Shown here one piece after another: positions 7,697 through 14,981 of a stretch of DNA of 18,097 nucleotides. The stretch is from Enterobacteriaceae bacterium UBA2655. GTDB lineage: Bacteria; Pseudomonadota; Gammaproteobacteria; Enterobacterales; Enterobacteriaceae. The notes beneath the pieces were generated by a model. The model had not been told where the DNA came from. It saw only the letters and a program-made list of their open reading frames with translations, and ran no database searches. The position numbers were made by a program, and so were the translations under genes. The stretch is taken from positions 515-18,611 of the forward strand of contig DENB01000083.1 in the NCBI GenBank assembly GCA_002359495.1, in the 5' to 3' direction. Numbering within the stretch: the stretch's first letter is position 1; every line of letters starts with the position of its first letter.

Positions 7697-8527
7697 CTAA
7701 TCGATCAGGCCGTTTTTATCGTAAAACGGGTAAGGACCGCGATAATCGCCGATGGCGCAAAGGTGGGTAGAGATGCCCTGTTGCGGATGCCAGCGGTGCA
7801 GCAAAAAGCCCGGCGGCTCCATCACGAAATGCGCCGGCGCGTTTTCACTCAGGTCAAAGGCGACCTGATGGGAAAGGCCCGGCGCCGAGCAGGCCAGGGT
7901 GCCGGCGAAGCGCACCTGCACGCTGCGGTGCAAATGGCCGCAGAGCACGCGCTCCACCTGCGGATGGCGCGCCACGATCGCTTCCAGCGCCTCGGGGTTG
8001 CGCAGCCGCTGGCGGTCCATATGTCCGATGCCGCAGTGAAACGGCGGATGATGCAGCATCACCAGCGCAGGCTGCTGCGGCTGGCGCGACAGTTCCGTCT
8101 CCAGCCAGTTCAGCTGCGCCTCGTCGACATATCCCCAGGGCTGCTGCGGCACGCTGGAGTCGAGCGCCAGCAGCGTAACGCCGTTAACGCTTGCCCGCCA
8201 GTTCAGGGTTTCGCCCGTCTGCAGATAAACGTGATCGGGAAAGGCTTCGCGCAGCGCCTGGCGATCATCATGGTTGCCGGGCATCAGGCGGAACGGCGGT
8301 TTCAGCTGCTGCAGCGCGGCGCGCAGGGCTTGGTACTCTTGCGGATGGCCGAAGTCCACCAGGTCGCCCGACAGCACTACCAGATCGGGCTGCGGCTGCA
8401 GGGCGTTAAGCGTGTCGATAGCCTGACGCAGCGCCGCGCCGGTATCCACCTGGCGGTACGAAAGGCGGCCGTTGGCCTTAATATGTAAATCGCTGATTTG
8501 CACGATCAGCGTCAGCTTCTCAGACAA
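7697..8527 (-). CDS. GpdQ/CpdA-type metallophosphodiesterase, last gene of the ABC operon
   Basis: Binuclear metal phosphodiesterase of the calcineurin-like fold. All five metal-binding motifs are present in order: ISDLH near the N-terminus, SGDLVDFG, PGNHDD, MLHHPP and CGHLH. The order of motifs and the segment after the last one (PGLSHQVAFDL) resemble the glycerophosphodiesterase GpdQ more than the cAMP phosphodiesterase CpdA. The chosen start is TTG at 8527 (SEKLTLIVQISDLHI follows), with AAGGAG at 8539-8534 six bases upstream; this gives 276 aa. An ATG at 8614 would add 29 residues encoded inside the ATPase gene with no family match. The TTG lies within the end of the ATPase gene (8-base overlap), so the two are translationally coupled. 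No signal peptide: it acts in the cytoplasm, probably on whatever the transporter imports. Substrate is inferred only. Confidence 0.88.
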   Translation of the reverse strand: MSEKLTLIVQISDLHIKANGRLSYRQVDTGAALRQAIDTLNALQPQPDLVVLSGDLVDFGHPQEYQALRAALQQLKPPFRLMPGNHDDRQALREAFPDHVYLQTGETLNWRASVNGVTLLALDSSVPQQPWGYVDEAQLNWLETELSRQPQQPALVMLHHPPFHCGIGHMDRQRLRNPEALEAIVARHPQVERVLCGHLHRSVQVRFAGTLACSAPGLSHQVAFDLSENAPAHFVMEPPGFLLHRWHPQQGISTHLCAIGDYRGPYPFYDKNGLID

Positions 8528-9524
8528 GGGATTCTCCTTTCGCCGGGGAAAATTGCAGCATGGCGGCGTCAGCCAGCGACCAGCTGACGCACTGTCCGGC
8601 ATGCCAGAATTCACGCGCCGGACGGTCGACGTGGATGGGTTTGCTCAGGCCGATATCGATCAGCAAACGCTGCGAGGCGCCCAGAAAGGTCGTGCCGATC
8701 ACAAAGCCCTGACGCGGGTAACGATTATCCGCCGCCAGCATCACATCTTCCGGGCGGCAGAAACGCAGGGGATTGCCGCGCTTATCCACGTCCACGCAGT
8801 TAATGGCGCCGACGAAATCGGCGACGAAACGCGATGCTGGCTGCTGGTAAACCTGCTTCGGCGTCGCGATCTGCACCAGCCTGCCCTGCTCCATAACGGC
8901 GATACGGTCGCCCAGCGCCATCGCCTCCTGCTGATCGTGCGTTACATAAACGGCGGTAATCGCCAGGGTTTTCAGCAGCGCGCCGATATCCTGACGCAGG
9001 CGTTCGCGCAGTTTGGCGTCCAGCGCGGCGAGCGGCTCGTCGAACAGCAGCACCTTCGGCTGCGCCGCCAGCGCCCGCGCCAGCGCCACGCGCTGCTTCT
9101 GTCCGCCGGAGAGCTTATTGATGGCGCGATCGGCCAGATGGCTCAGGTCCACCATCTCCAGCATCTCCGCTACCCGCGCCTCGCGTTCGACGCGCGCCAC
9201 GCCCTGTACTTTCAGGCCATAGGCGACGTTCTCCGCCACGTTGAGATTGGGAAACAGCGCATAGTTCTGAAACACCATGCCGACGTTGCGTTTTTCAATC
9301 GGCAGATTGGTCACGTTGCGATCGTCAAACCAAACTTCGCCGCCGACATCGGTGGTTTCCAGCCCGCTGATAATGCGCAGCGTGGTGGTTTTGCCGCAGT
9401 CGGACGGGCCGAGCAGCACCAGGGTTTCGCCCGCCTGAACGGTCAGATCGAGCGGGTGAAGCGCGATATGCTGTTGAAAACGGCGCGAACAGCCGCGCAG
9501 CGTGACGGTTACGGCATCGTTCAT
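8520..9524 (-). CDS. ABC transporter ATP-binding protein (PotA/FbpC/PhnT type)
   Basis: Energises import by the two permeases encoded upstream. 334 aa. Seen: Walker A GPSDCGKT (39-46), Q-loop Gln86 in MVFQNYALFPN, signature LSGGQKQR from 138, Walker B VLLFDEP (158-164), D-loop AALDAK, H-loop His196 in YVTHDQQEA, and a C-terminal TOBE-like domain (about 235-330) typical of the polyamine/iron/phosphonate importer branch. The fourth Walker A position is Asp where the family nearly always has Gly (GPSGCGKT); the GxxxxGKT pattern itself is intact. ATG at 9524 overlaps the permease stop (TAATG). The substrate cannot be read from this subunit. Confidence 0.93.
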   Translation of the reverse strand: MNDAVTVTLRGCSRRFQQHIALHPLDLTVQAGETLVLLGPSDCGKTTTLRIISGLETTDVGGEVWFDDRNVTNLPIEKRNVGMVFQNYALFPNLNVAENVAYGLKVQGVARVEREARVAEMLEMVDLSHLADRAINKLSGGQKQRVALARALAAQPKVLLFDEPLAALDAKLRERLRQDIGALLKTLAITAVYVTHDQQEAMALGDRIAVMEQGRLVQIATPKQVYQQPASRFVADFVGAINCVDVDKRGNPLRFCRPEDVMLAADNRYPRQGFVIGTTFLGASQRLLIDIGLSKPIHVDRPAREFWHAGQCVSWSLADAAMLQFSPAKGESLV

Positions 9525-10339
9525 TATGCCTTCTCCTCAGGTTGCTTCCGCGACGACTGCCGGTTGAGCCAGTGGTTACAGGCGTTCAGCATCAGCAGCA
9601 GCGGTAAAATCATCATGATAAAAATCAGGGTATAGGCCGAACCGACCTCCAGCCGCATCGAGGCGTAGCTGTCCGCCAGCCCGACCGGCAGCGTTTTAGT
9701 CAGCGGCGTATGCAGCATCCAGGTGATATTGAATTCGCCCACCGACAGCGTGATCACCATAAAAGCGCCGGCGAGAATGCCGTTGCGGCAGTTAGGCACC
9801 ACCAGGGTAAAAAAGCGTCGCCAGAAGCCGGCGCCGAGGCTGGCCGCCGCCTCTTCCAGACGCGACATCTGCACGCCATGCATCACCGCCAATACCGGGC
9901 GGATCATAAACGGCAGGGTAAACAGCACGTGTCCGATCAGAATGAACAGCCAGCTGTCGCGCAGGCCGCTGAACTGACCATAAAGCAGGATAATGCCCAG
10001 CGCGGTCGCCAGCCCCGGCAGCGCCACCGGCAGCATCAGACACTCTTCAATGCGTCCGGCCCAGCGCGCCGGCGATTTCAGCAGCCCCCAAGCGGCGGGC
10101 ACGCCCAGCGCCAGCGTGACAAGCAGGCAGGTCAGCGCGATGATCAACGAAAGCCAGAAGGTGTCGGCGTACATTTCCCAGACCTGAGCGACCCACTTCA
10201 GCGTCAGCCCGCTGCGCAGGCCGATAAAATAGTTCTCTGTTACGCCGGCCAGCATGGAGAGCACCACCGGCACGATCATAAACAGAGCGGTCACGGCGGT
10301 CAGGCCCGCCTGCAGGTAAAACAGTCCGCGACGTTTCAT
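9524..10339 (-). CDS. ABC transporter permease, second subunit (PotC/PhnV-like)
   Basis: Inner-membrane permease of a type I importer. 271 aa with about six hydrophobic helices (first about 11-31, others near 62-85, 101-120, 131-153, 187-207 and 237-262). The EAA loop that docks on the ATPase is visible as LEEAAASLGAGFWRRFFTLVVP (about 161-182). ATG at 10339 overlaps the end of the first permease gene by four bases (ATGA), so it is coupled with it. Pairing of two separate permeases with a FbpC/PhnT-like ATPase fits polyamine, 2-aminoethylphosphonate or iron-type systems; which one is not decided by the sequence. Confidence 0.92.
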   Translation of the reverse strand: MKRRGLFYLQAGLTAVTALFMIVPVVLSMLAGVTENYFIGLRSGLTLKWVAQVWEMYADTFWLSLIIALTCLLVTLALGVPAAWGLLKSPARWAGRIEECLMLPVALPGLATALGIILLYGQFSGLRDSWLFILIGHVLFTLPFMIRPVLAVMHGVQMSRLEEAAASLGAGFWRRFFTLVVPNCRNGILAGAFMVITLSVGEFNITWMLHTPLTKTLPVGLADSYASMRLEVGSAYTLIFIMMILPLLLMLNACNHWLNRQSSRKQPEEKA

Positions 10340-11217
10340 TTTTCACTCCCGGCGGAGGTCGCCGTCAGGCCGCGCGCCAGCATCAGCGCCAGCCAGGCGA
10401 CCGCGCCCATCACCACCGACAGCGCGGCGGCGGTGGCAAAGTTGGCGTAATTGGTAAATTCGCCATAGATGGTGAGCGGCAGCACGTTGAGATCGGTGCC
10501 GAGCGTAAAGGCGGTGCCGAAGGCGCCCATGCTGGTGGCGAAACAGATGGCGCCGGTAGAGAAGAGCGCAGGCTTCAGGCTGGGCACGATAACGTCGCAA
10601 AGGATGCGCCACTGACTGGCTCCCAGCGAGCGCGCCGCCTCTTCCAGCGAGATATCGAGCTTTTCGCTGGCGGCGACCAGCGTAACGATGGCGCGCGGCA
10701 GCGAAAACCAGAGATAGCCGATAAACAGCCCGCTCAGCGAATAGGCCAGAATCCAGCGTTCATGAAACAGGCTCAGGGTAAGCTGCGCCAGCAGCCCTTG
10801 GCGCCCCACCAGCATCACCACCAAAAACCCGACCACCACGCCGGGAAACGCCAGCGGAAACGTCAGCAGCGCCAGCAGCGTGCCGCGGCCGGAAAAGCGC
10901 TGACGCGCCAGAAAACAGCCCACCACGCCGGCAATCGCCAGCGTCGCCAGCGTGACCGCCAGTGAAAGCGCCACGGTATTGAACAGGCTGACCAGATATT
11001 GCGGCTGGCTGAGCACCGTCCAGTAGCCGCTCTGCTGGCTGCTGCGGTCCGGCGTCATGCCCATCTGCAGCAGACGGGCGAAAGGCAGCAGCCAGAACGC
11101 GGCGAAAAAGAGCAGCGCGGGCATCAGCATCCAGAGCCCGCGTTCGCCGTTGCCGTGGGTCGATAACCGACGGCGTAACGCCGTCGGCAAGGCGCTGCGC
11201 GCGTCCAGCATCGACAT
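10336..11217 (-). CDS. ABC transporter permease, first subunit (PotB/PhnU-like)
   Basis: 293 aa inner-membrane permease. It has a cytoplasmic N-terminus of about 27 residues and then roughly six helices (about 28-48, 80-102, 113-137, 155-178, 213-235 and 260-282). The EAA loop reads LEEAARSLGASQWRILCDVIVP (about 191-212), with the conserved Gly. The ATG at 11217 shares a base with the stop of the binding-protein gene (TAATG); a second Met codon lies two codons later (11211). Gene order and overlaps show one operon, with this subunit partnering the next permease. Confidence 0.92.
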   Translation of the reverse strand: MSMLDARSALPTALRRRLSTHGNGERGLWMLMPALLFFAAFWLLPFARLLQMGMTPDRSSQQSGYWTVLSQPQYLVSLFNTVALSLAVTLATLAIAGVVGCFLARQRFSGRGTLLALLTFPLAFPGVVVGFLVVMLVGRQGLLAQLTLSLFHERWILAYSLSGLFIGYLWFSLPRAIVTLVAASEKLDISLEEAARSLGASQWRILCDVIVPSLKPALFSTGAICFATSMGAFGTAFTLGTDLNVLPLTIYGEFTNYANFATAAALSVVMGAVAWLALMLARGLTATSAGSEK

Positions 11218-12238
11218 TAATGGATCTCGCTCAGGTAACGGGCGGAAAAGGCTTTCTGCGCGTCGGCCATCTGTGAATAGTCGACAGTCTGCGCGCGGGC
11301 GTAATCGCTGTCCGGCAGGAAGTGCTGCTTCGCTTCCGCCGACATGGCGGAAGGACGCACCGGACGCAGATAAGCGTTCGCCCAGATAGCCTGCCCTTTA
11401 TCGGAGAGCACATAGTCGATCACTTTCTTGCCGTTCGCCTCGTGCGGCGCGTTTTTCACCAGGCTGATGACGTAAGGCACGGTCACGGTGCCTTCTTGCG
11501 GGATCACGAAGGCGACGTTGGCATGATCTTTATACCTGGCGCGATAGGCGTTGAAGTCGTAGTCGAGCAGAATCGGGATTTCGCCGGAGAGCACACGCGC
11601 ATAGGCGGTCTGTTTCGGCACCACCGGCTGGTTGGCCTGCAACTTTTTAAACCAGTTCAGCGCCGGGGTAAAATCGTGCATCGCTCCCCCTTTCGCCTGA
11701 TTTACCGCCACCGCCGCCACGTAACCGACAAAGGCACTGGCGGGATCGAGATAGCCCACCATGCCTTTATATTCCGGCTTCAGCAGGTCGTTCCAGGATT
11801 TCGGCACCGGCGCGCCGCCGAGCGCGTCGACATTCACCATAAAGCCCAGGGTGCCGGAGTGCAGCGCGACCCATTTTCCGTCGGGATCTTTCATGCCGGG
11901 GGGATATCGTCCCAGTGGGCCGGTTTGTAATCGGCGATGACGCCCGCCCCGGCCGCCTGAATGCCGAAGCTGACGCCGTAATAGACCACGTCCGCCACCG
12001 GATTGTTTTTTTCCGCCACCAGCTGCGCCAGCGACTGCCCGGAGTTTTTATTGTCCTGCGGCACCTGAATGCCGGTATCTTTGGCTATCGCTTTCAGCTG
12101 CGTGCCCCAGTCGGCCCACTCCGGCGGACAGTTGTAGCAGATGGCGGCGTCCGCCGCCTGCGCCAGCTGGCTGGCCAGCGAGCAGGCGGCGAAAATGGCG
12201 GCTGTCGCCGCGTACTTTATTTTATTTTGCGTTGACAT
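11217..12238 (-). pseudogene. periplasmic ABC substrate-binding protein, split by a frameshift
   Basis: Reads as two overlapping frames that together make one extracellular binding protein of the AfuA/PhnS/spermidine-type class. Upstream part 12238-11891 (115 aa): signal peptide with cleavage near Ala28 (LAQAAD), then CPPEWADWGTQLKAIAKDTG, ending HWDDIPPA and TGA. Downstream part 11894-11217 (225 aa): begins MKDPDGKWVALHSGTLGFMVN and continues LLKPEYKGMVGYLDP and WANAYLRPVRP to the normal C-terminus. Adding one base to the six-G run at 11898-11903 (six C on the coding strand) would read DDIPPGMKDPDG and give a normal 340-aa protein. Either a real one-base deletion, a phase-variable tract, or a sequencing error. 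The two frames overlap as ATGA, so reinitiation could occur, but the downstream half would lack a signal peptide. SBP start ATG at 12238 has AGGGA about 8 bases upstream and lies inside the lacI-type gene (17-base overlap). Confidence 0.85.
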
Positions 12239-13259
12239 GATGGTTCCCTGATGTTGACGAAGAAAAAACGTGACCGGGCGCGGGGGCGATGCTTTCGCCC
12301 TCTCGCAGGCGGTGCGCCAGCACGTGCGTGCCGCGAGTCGCCTGTTGTAAAAGCAGATCGATGGCGCAGGCGCCCAGCAGATCGCTGGGCTGCGCCACGC
12401 TGGCCAGCGACGGCGCCAGCTGCTCGCCGAGATCGGTGCCGTCGAATCCCATAATGGAAAGCGCGCCGGGCACCTGCACGCCGGCGCGCAGGGCGGCGCC
12501 CATCAGGCTGATGGCCAGCAGATCGTTGGTGCAGATCACCGCGGTGAGCGGCTCCGCCGCATCAAGCAGCGGCCTGAGCAGATGAAAGTCGGAATGGGTA
12601 TGGCTCGGCATCTCGATAACCGGCCGGGGCGCCAGATCCGCCTGCCGCATGGCGTCGCAGTAACCTTGATAGCGCAGGCGCGCACGGTCGGACTGCAGCA
12701 TCGGCCCGGCGACCATGCCGCTATGCCGGTGTCCCAGCGCATGCAGATGGGCGGTGGCGTCGGCGACCGCCTGGCGGTTATCGACGCAGACCGCCGGATA
12801 GTCATGCTGCTGCGGGACGTTATGGGTCAGCACAAAAGGCATCTGCTCGTCGGCCAGGGTCGCCAGCACCCTGCTGTTGTCCGCGTCGGCGACCGTCAAC
12901 ACCAGTCCCGCCACGCGCTGACGCAGCATATGCTCGACGATGGCCGCTTCCCGCTGCGGCTGATAATCGCTGGTGGCGATCAGCAAGCCGTAGCCCGCAT
13001 GCCGCGCCTGACGTTCCATCGCCTGCAATTGCCGGGCGAAAACCGGATTCAGCAGAGAAGGCAGCAGCACGCCGAACGTGCGCGAGGTTTGGGTGCGCAG
13101 CTGGCGCGCAATGTGATTAGGACGGAAGCCGAGCTGTTCCGACGCCTCCAGCACCCGTTGGCGCGTGCTCGCCTTAAGCAAATGGGGATCGGAAAAAGCG
13201 CGTGCCGCCGTAGCGCGAGAGACACCGGCCAGTTTGGCCACGCTGAGCAAATCCGTCAT
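12222..13259 (-). CDS. LacI-family transcriptional regulator of the ABC operon
   Basis: 345 aa from the ATG at 13259, preceded by GAGGA about five bases upstream. An ATG at 13295 would add 12 residues and lies inside a palindrome, so it is rejected. Seen: N-terminal helix-turn-helix and hinge of the LacI family (SVAKLAGVSRATAARAFSDP, then GFRPNHIARQLRTQTSRTFGVLLP), followed by a periplasmic-binding-protein-like sensor core with IVEHMLRQRVAGLVLTV, GHRHSGMVAG, ICTNDLLAISLMGAAL and SIMGFDGTDLG. Its end overlaps the binding-protein start by 17 bases, so it is the first gene of the operon and likely regulates itself through the 16-bp palindrome 21 bases upstream of its start. The effector is unknown, presumably the transported compound or a derivative. 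Confidence 0.92.
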   Translation of the reverse strand: MTDLLSVAKLAGVSRATAARAFSDPHLLKASTRQRVLEASEQLGFRPNHIARQLRTQTSRTFGVLLPSLLNPVFARQLQAMERQARHAGYGLLIATSDYQPQREAAIVEHMLRQRVAGLVLTVADADNSRVLATLADEQMPFVLTHNVPQQHDYPAVCVDNRQAVADATAHLHALGHRHSGMVAGPMLQSDRARLRYQGYCDAMRQADLAPRPVIEMPSHTHSDFHLLRPLLDAAEPLTAVICTNDLLAISLMGAALRAGVQVPGALSIMGFDGTDLGEQLAPSLASVAQPSDLLGACAIDLLLQQATRGTHVLAHRLREGESIAPAPGHVFSSSTSGNHHVNAK

Positions 13260-13279
13260 GACATCCTCGTTAAGTATCG

Positions 13280-13295
13280 ATGAGATCGATCTCAT
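13280..13295. promoter_or_regulatory. perfect 16-bp palindrome, candidate LacI-family operator
   Basis: ATGAGATCGATCTCAT is its own reverse complement, with a central CG as is common in LacI-family operators. It sits 21 bases upstream of the regulator start, a position where bound protein would block the operon promoter or early elongation. It is the only such perfect dyad seen near the operon. Binding by this regulator is inference. Confidence 0.6.
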
Positions 13296-13358
13296 GGGCG
13301 CTTAACGTACCGGTGCGGTATGACAAAACCATCGCGTTTTGATGACAAAGGCGTGACA

Positions 13359-13379
13359 GCGGCGTCGCAGCGACGCCGC
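13359..13379 (-). terminator. strong GC hairpin after the DsrE pair
   Basis: GCGGCGTCG-CAG-CGACGCCGC, a perfect 9-bp stem with a 3-base loop, starting 8 bases past the stop of the second DsrE gene. No T-run follows on the minus strand, so it may be a Rho-assisted or weak terminator, or an RNA 3'-end stabiliser. It separates the DsrE pair from the LacI operon promoter region. Confidence 0.5.
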
Positions 13380-13386
13380 CGGGGAG

Positions 13387-13995
13387 TTAAAGCATCAGAA
13401 AGGCGTAGCCTTCGTTTTGCAGCGTGGCGACGGTAGTGCCGCTGGAGAGCGTGTGGGTAATCATCGGGTCAATCCATTCCCGCTCCAGTTGATGAAAAGC
13501 CACCGACTGATCGCAAATAGAGACTTCCACCCCCGCTTTTTTTAGCTCGCCGATCAGCTTTAAGTTGGGATTATCGACGCCGTAGGTTTTTCGGAACTGT
13601 TCATTATTTAATGCCGCCGGCACCGCATCGCTGTTAATGGAGACGACGAATTTCAGCTGATTCAGCGGCACGCCCGCCGCATAATAGAGGTTGGTGACGC
13701 GCGCGACGCGCTCCAGCCCTAAATTCGGCTGACGAATATCGCCTTCGCTGCGGTTAATCTGGAAAACGATTTTATTGCTCAGCCCCGGCGTCGATCCGGG
13801 ATTAAAGGCGGGCGTATTCACGAAATGTATTTTTCCGTAGCCTTCTATCGCAGGCGTACTCCAGAAATCCGCCGGCTCCGTTTTTTGTCCGACGACTTTT
13901 CCGCCGAGTTTATTTATCATTTCCGGTAATTGTAAAACGTTGCCGCCAATAAAACCGGCGACGGCTGCCACTACGATATACGCCGCTGGACGCAT
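13387..13995 (-). CDS. DsrE-family protein, exported or membrane-anchored (second of tandem pair)
   Basis: 202 aa. Seen: hydrophobic N-terminus (about 4-22, AAYIVVAAVAGFIGG) that looks like a signal anchor or signal peptide, then a DsrE/DsrF-like alpha/beta domain with FWSTPAIEGYGKIHF, GLSNKIVFQINRSEG, LGLERVARVTNLYYAAGVP, LKFVVSINSDAVP, NPNLKLIGELKKAGVEVSICDQSVAFH and a C-terminal LQNEGYAFLML. The only cysteine, Cys161, sits in the CDQS motif and may be the functional thiol. ATG at 13995 has AGGAG about 8 bases upstream. Paralogue of the gene 41 bases upstream, with more than half of residues shared by eye. DsrE proteins are linked to sulfur relay, but no such role is shown here and no sulfur genes are nearby. 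Confidence 0.88.
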   Translation of the reverse strand: MRPAAYIVVAAVAGFIGGNVLQLPEMINKLGGKVVGQKTEPADFWSTPAIEGYGKIHFVNTPAFNPGSTPGLSNKIVFQINRSEGDIRQPNLGLERVARVTNLYYAAGVPLNQLKFVVSINSDAVPAALNNEQFRKTYGVDNPNLKLIGELKKAGVEVSICDQSVAFHQLEREWIDPMITHTLSSGTTVATLQNEGYAFLML

Positions 13996-14036
13996 AGCCT
14001 GTTCTCCTGCTTGCCATTAAGAAAGTGCGTGATGAA

Positions 14037-14642
14037 TTACATCTGTAGCCAGGCGTAGCCTTGATTTTGCAAGGTCGATACGGTGGTCGGGCTGGAGAGC
14101 GCATGGACGACCGATTTATCGATCCAGTCAGCGGGATAGTGATGGAACGCCACCGACTGATCGCAAACGGAAACTTTTACGCCAGCCTGATTCAGCGCCT
14201 GGATCAGTTTCAGATTAGGGTTGTCAAAACCGTAAATTTGCCGGAAGTGAGCATTATTCAGCATCGCCGGCGTGGCGTCGCCGGTTACGGACACCACGAA
14301 ATTAAGGCGATCGGCGGGGATGCCGGAGGCGATGTAAAGATTAACCACGCGGGCGACGCGCTCCAGTCCCAGATTGGGATCTTTCATCGCCCCTTCGCTT
14401 TTGGCGATCTGAAAAACGATTTTATTGCTCAGTCCCGGCGCCGGCTTAAACGCGGCGTCTGATTCGTAATGGATCTTGCCATAGCCCGCAATCGCCGGAG
14501 TGCTCCAGAATCCGGCCGGATCGCTGGGCTTAGCTGAAAAATGATCGACGACGCGATGATAAATATCGCCGCTCTGACTGGCGCTGGCGCCGACAAAACC
14601 GCCGACTATCGCAATTAAGGCATAGGAAACCACAGAACGCAT
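14037..14642 (-). CDS. DsrE-family protein, exported or membrane-anchored (first of tandem pair)
   Basis: 201 aa, paralogue of the following gene. Seen: N-terminal hydrophobic stretch (about 4-19) ending GASASQ, which could be a cleavable signal peptide with a cut after ASA; then FWSTPAIAGYGKIHY, GLSNKIVFQIAKSEG, PNLGLERVARVVNLYIASG, LNFVVSVTGDATP, NPNLKLIQALNQAGVKVSVCDQSVAFH and a C-terminal LQNQGYAWLQM. Its single cysteine (Cys160) is in the same CDQS motif as the paralogue. ATG at 14642 has GGGGA about 9 bases upstream. It heads the pair; a CRP-like site and an AT-rich -10 candidate lie just upstream. The export signal is unusual, since well-known DsrE/TusD proteins are cytoplasmic. Confidence 0.88.
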   Translation of the reverse strand: MRSVVSYALIAIVGGFVGASASQSGDIYHRVVDHFSAKPSDPAGFWSTPAIAGYGKIHYESDAAFKPAPGLSNKIVFQIAKSEGAMKDPNLGLERVARVVNLYIASGIPADRLNFVVSVTGDATPAMLNNAHFRQIYGFDNPNLKLIQALNQAGVKVSVCDQSVAFHHYPADWIDKSVVHALSSPTTVSTLQNQGYAWLQM

Positions 14643-14671
14643 ATCAACGATCCCCGCAAAGCAGTGCGCGC

Positions 14672-14714
14672 TTAATTAACCATCTGGTAAACCTGTGCTG
14701 TTATCTATATCACA
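14672..14714 (-). promoter_or_regulatory. candidate CRP-activated promoter of the DsrE pair
   Basis: TGTTA-TCTATA-TCACA (14699-14714) matches the CRP core TGTGA-N6-TCACA at nine of ten fixed positions. TTAATTAA (14672-14679) is a possible -10 for the minus strand. If transcription starts near 14666, the site centre (14706.5) falls near -41, the class II CRP position. No good -35 is present, as expected for an activated promoter. The mismatch is at an important G, so strength is doubtful. Confidence 0.42.
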
Positions 14715-14742
14715 GGGCAGCCTCGCCGCAGGATCGACTTTA

Positions 14743-14772
14743 TTGCGCGCGGCGGCTAATTGATTGCATAAT
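14743..14772 (+). promoter_or_regulatory. candidate plus-strand promoter in the AT-rich region
   Basis: TTGCGC (14743-14748), an 18-base spacer and CATAAT (14767-14772). The -10 matches consensus at five of six positions and the -35 at about half. It would drive transcription toward the hairpins at 14982-15114 and possibly into bepA. Confidence 0.35.
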
Positions 14773-14981
14773 GAATTGTCATCATCATTTATTATCTGAA
14801 ATTTTCGATAGTGGGTGAAAAGCGTATTTATTTTTTTGTGGCGCTGTTAATTTTCCCGCCTCGCTTAACTTTCATCTGCTTAGCCTCTTTATTCTTTCCG
14901 TCTTGTGCTGGAGCTTATTTCAGAAAGCGAGAAATTTGATAAAAAGTTTTATTTGTCGCTTACAACAGGTTTTAACAATCT

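Noticed and set aside
7697..8527. Calling the phosphodiesterase CpdA (cAMP phosphodiesterase)
   Set aside because: Motifs are shared, but the sequence after the last metal motif and the operon context look more like GpdQ; a firm name would go beyond the evidence.
7697..8614. ATG at 8614 as the phosphodiesterase start
   Set aside because: The extra 29 residues come from an alternative frame of the ATPase gene and match nothing in the family; the TTG at 8527 has a strong AAGGAG at proper spacing.
8472..9635. Long plus-strand open frame of 387 codons opposite the ABC ATPase and phosphodiesterase genes
   Set aside because: It mirrors GC-rich coding DNA: rich in Arg, Gln and His, no domain, no ribosome site, and the opposite strand encodes clear conserved proteins.
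8520..12238. Naming the transporter phnSTUV (2-aminoethylphosphonate)
   Set aside because: Only subfamily resemblance. The regulator type and the added phosphodiesterase differ from the Salmonella phn locus, so no gene symbols are given.
13260..13295. Upstream in-frame ATG at 13295 as the start of the LacI-family gene
   Set aside because: It lies inside the palindrome, lacks a ribosome site and adds 12 residues before a standard LacI N-terminus; the ATG at 13259 has GAGGA upstream.
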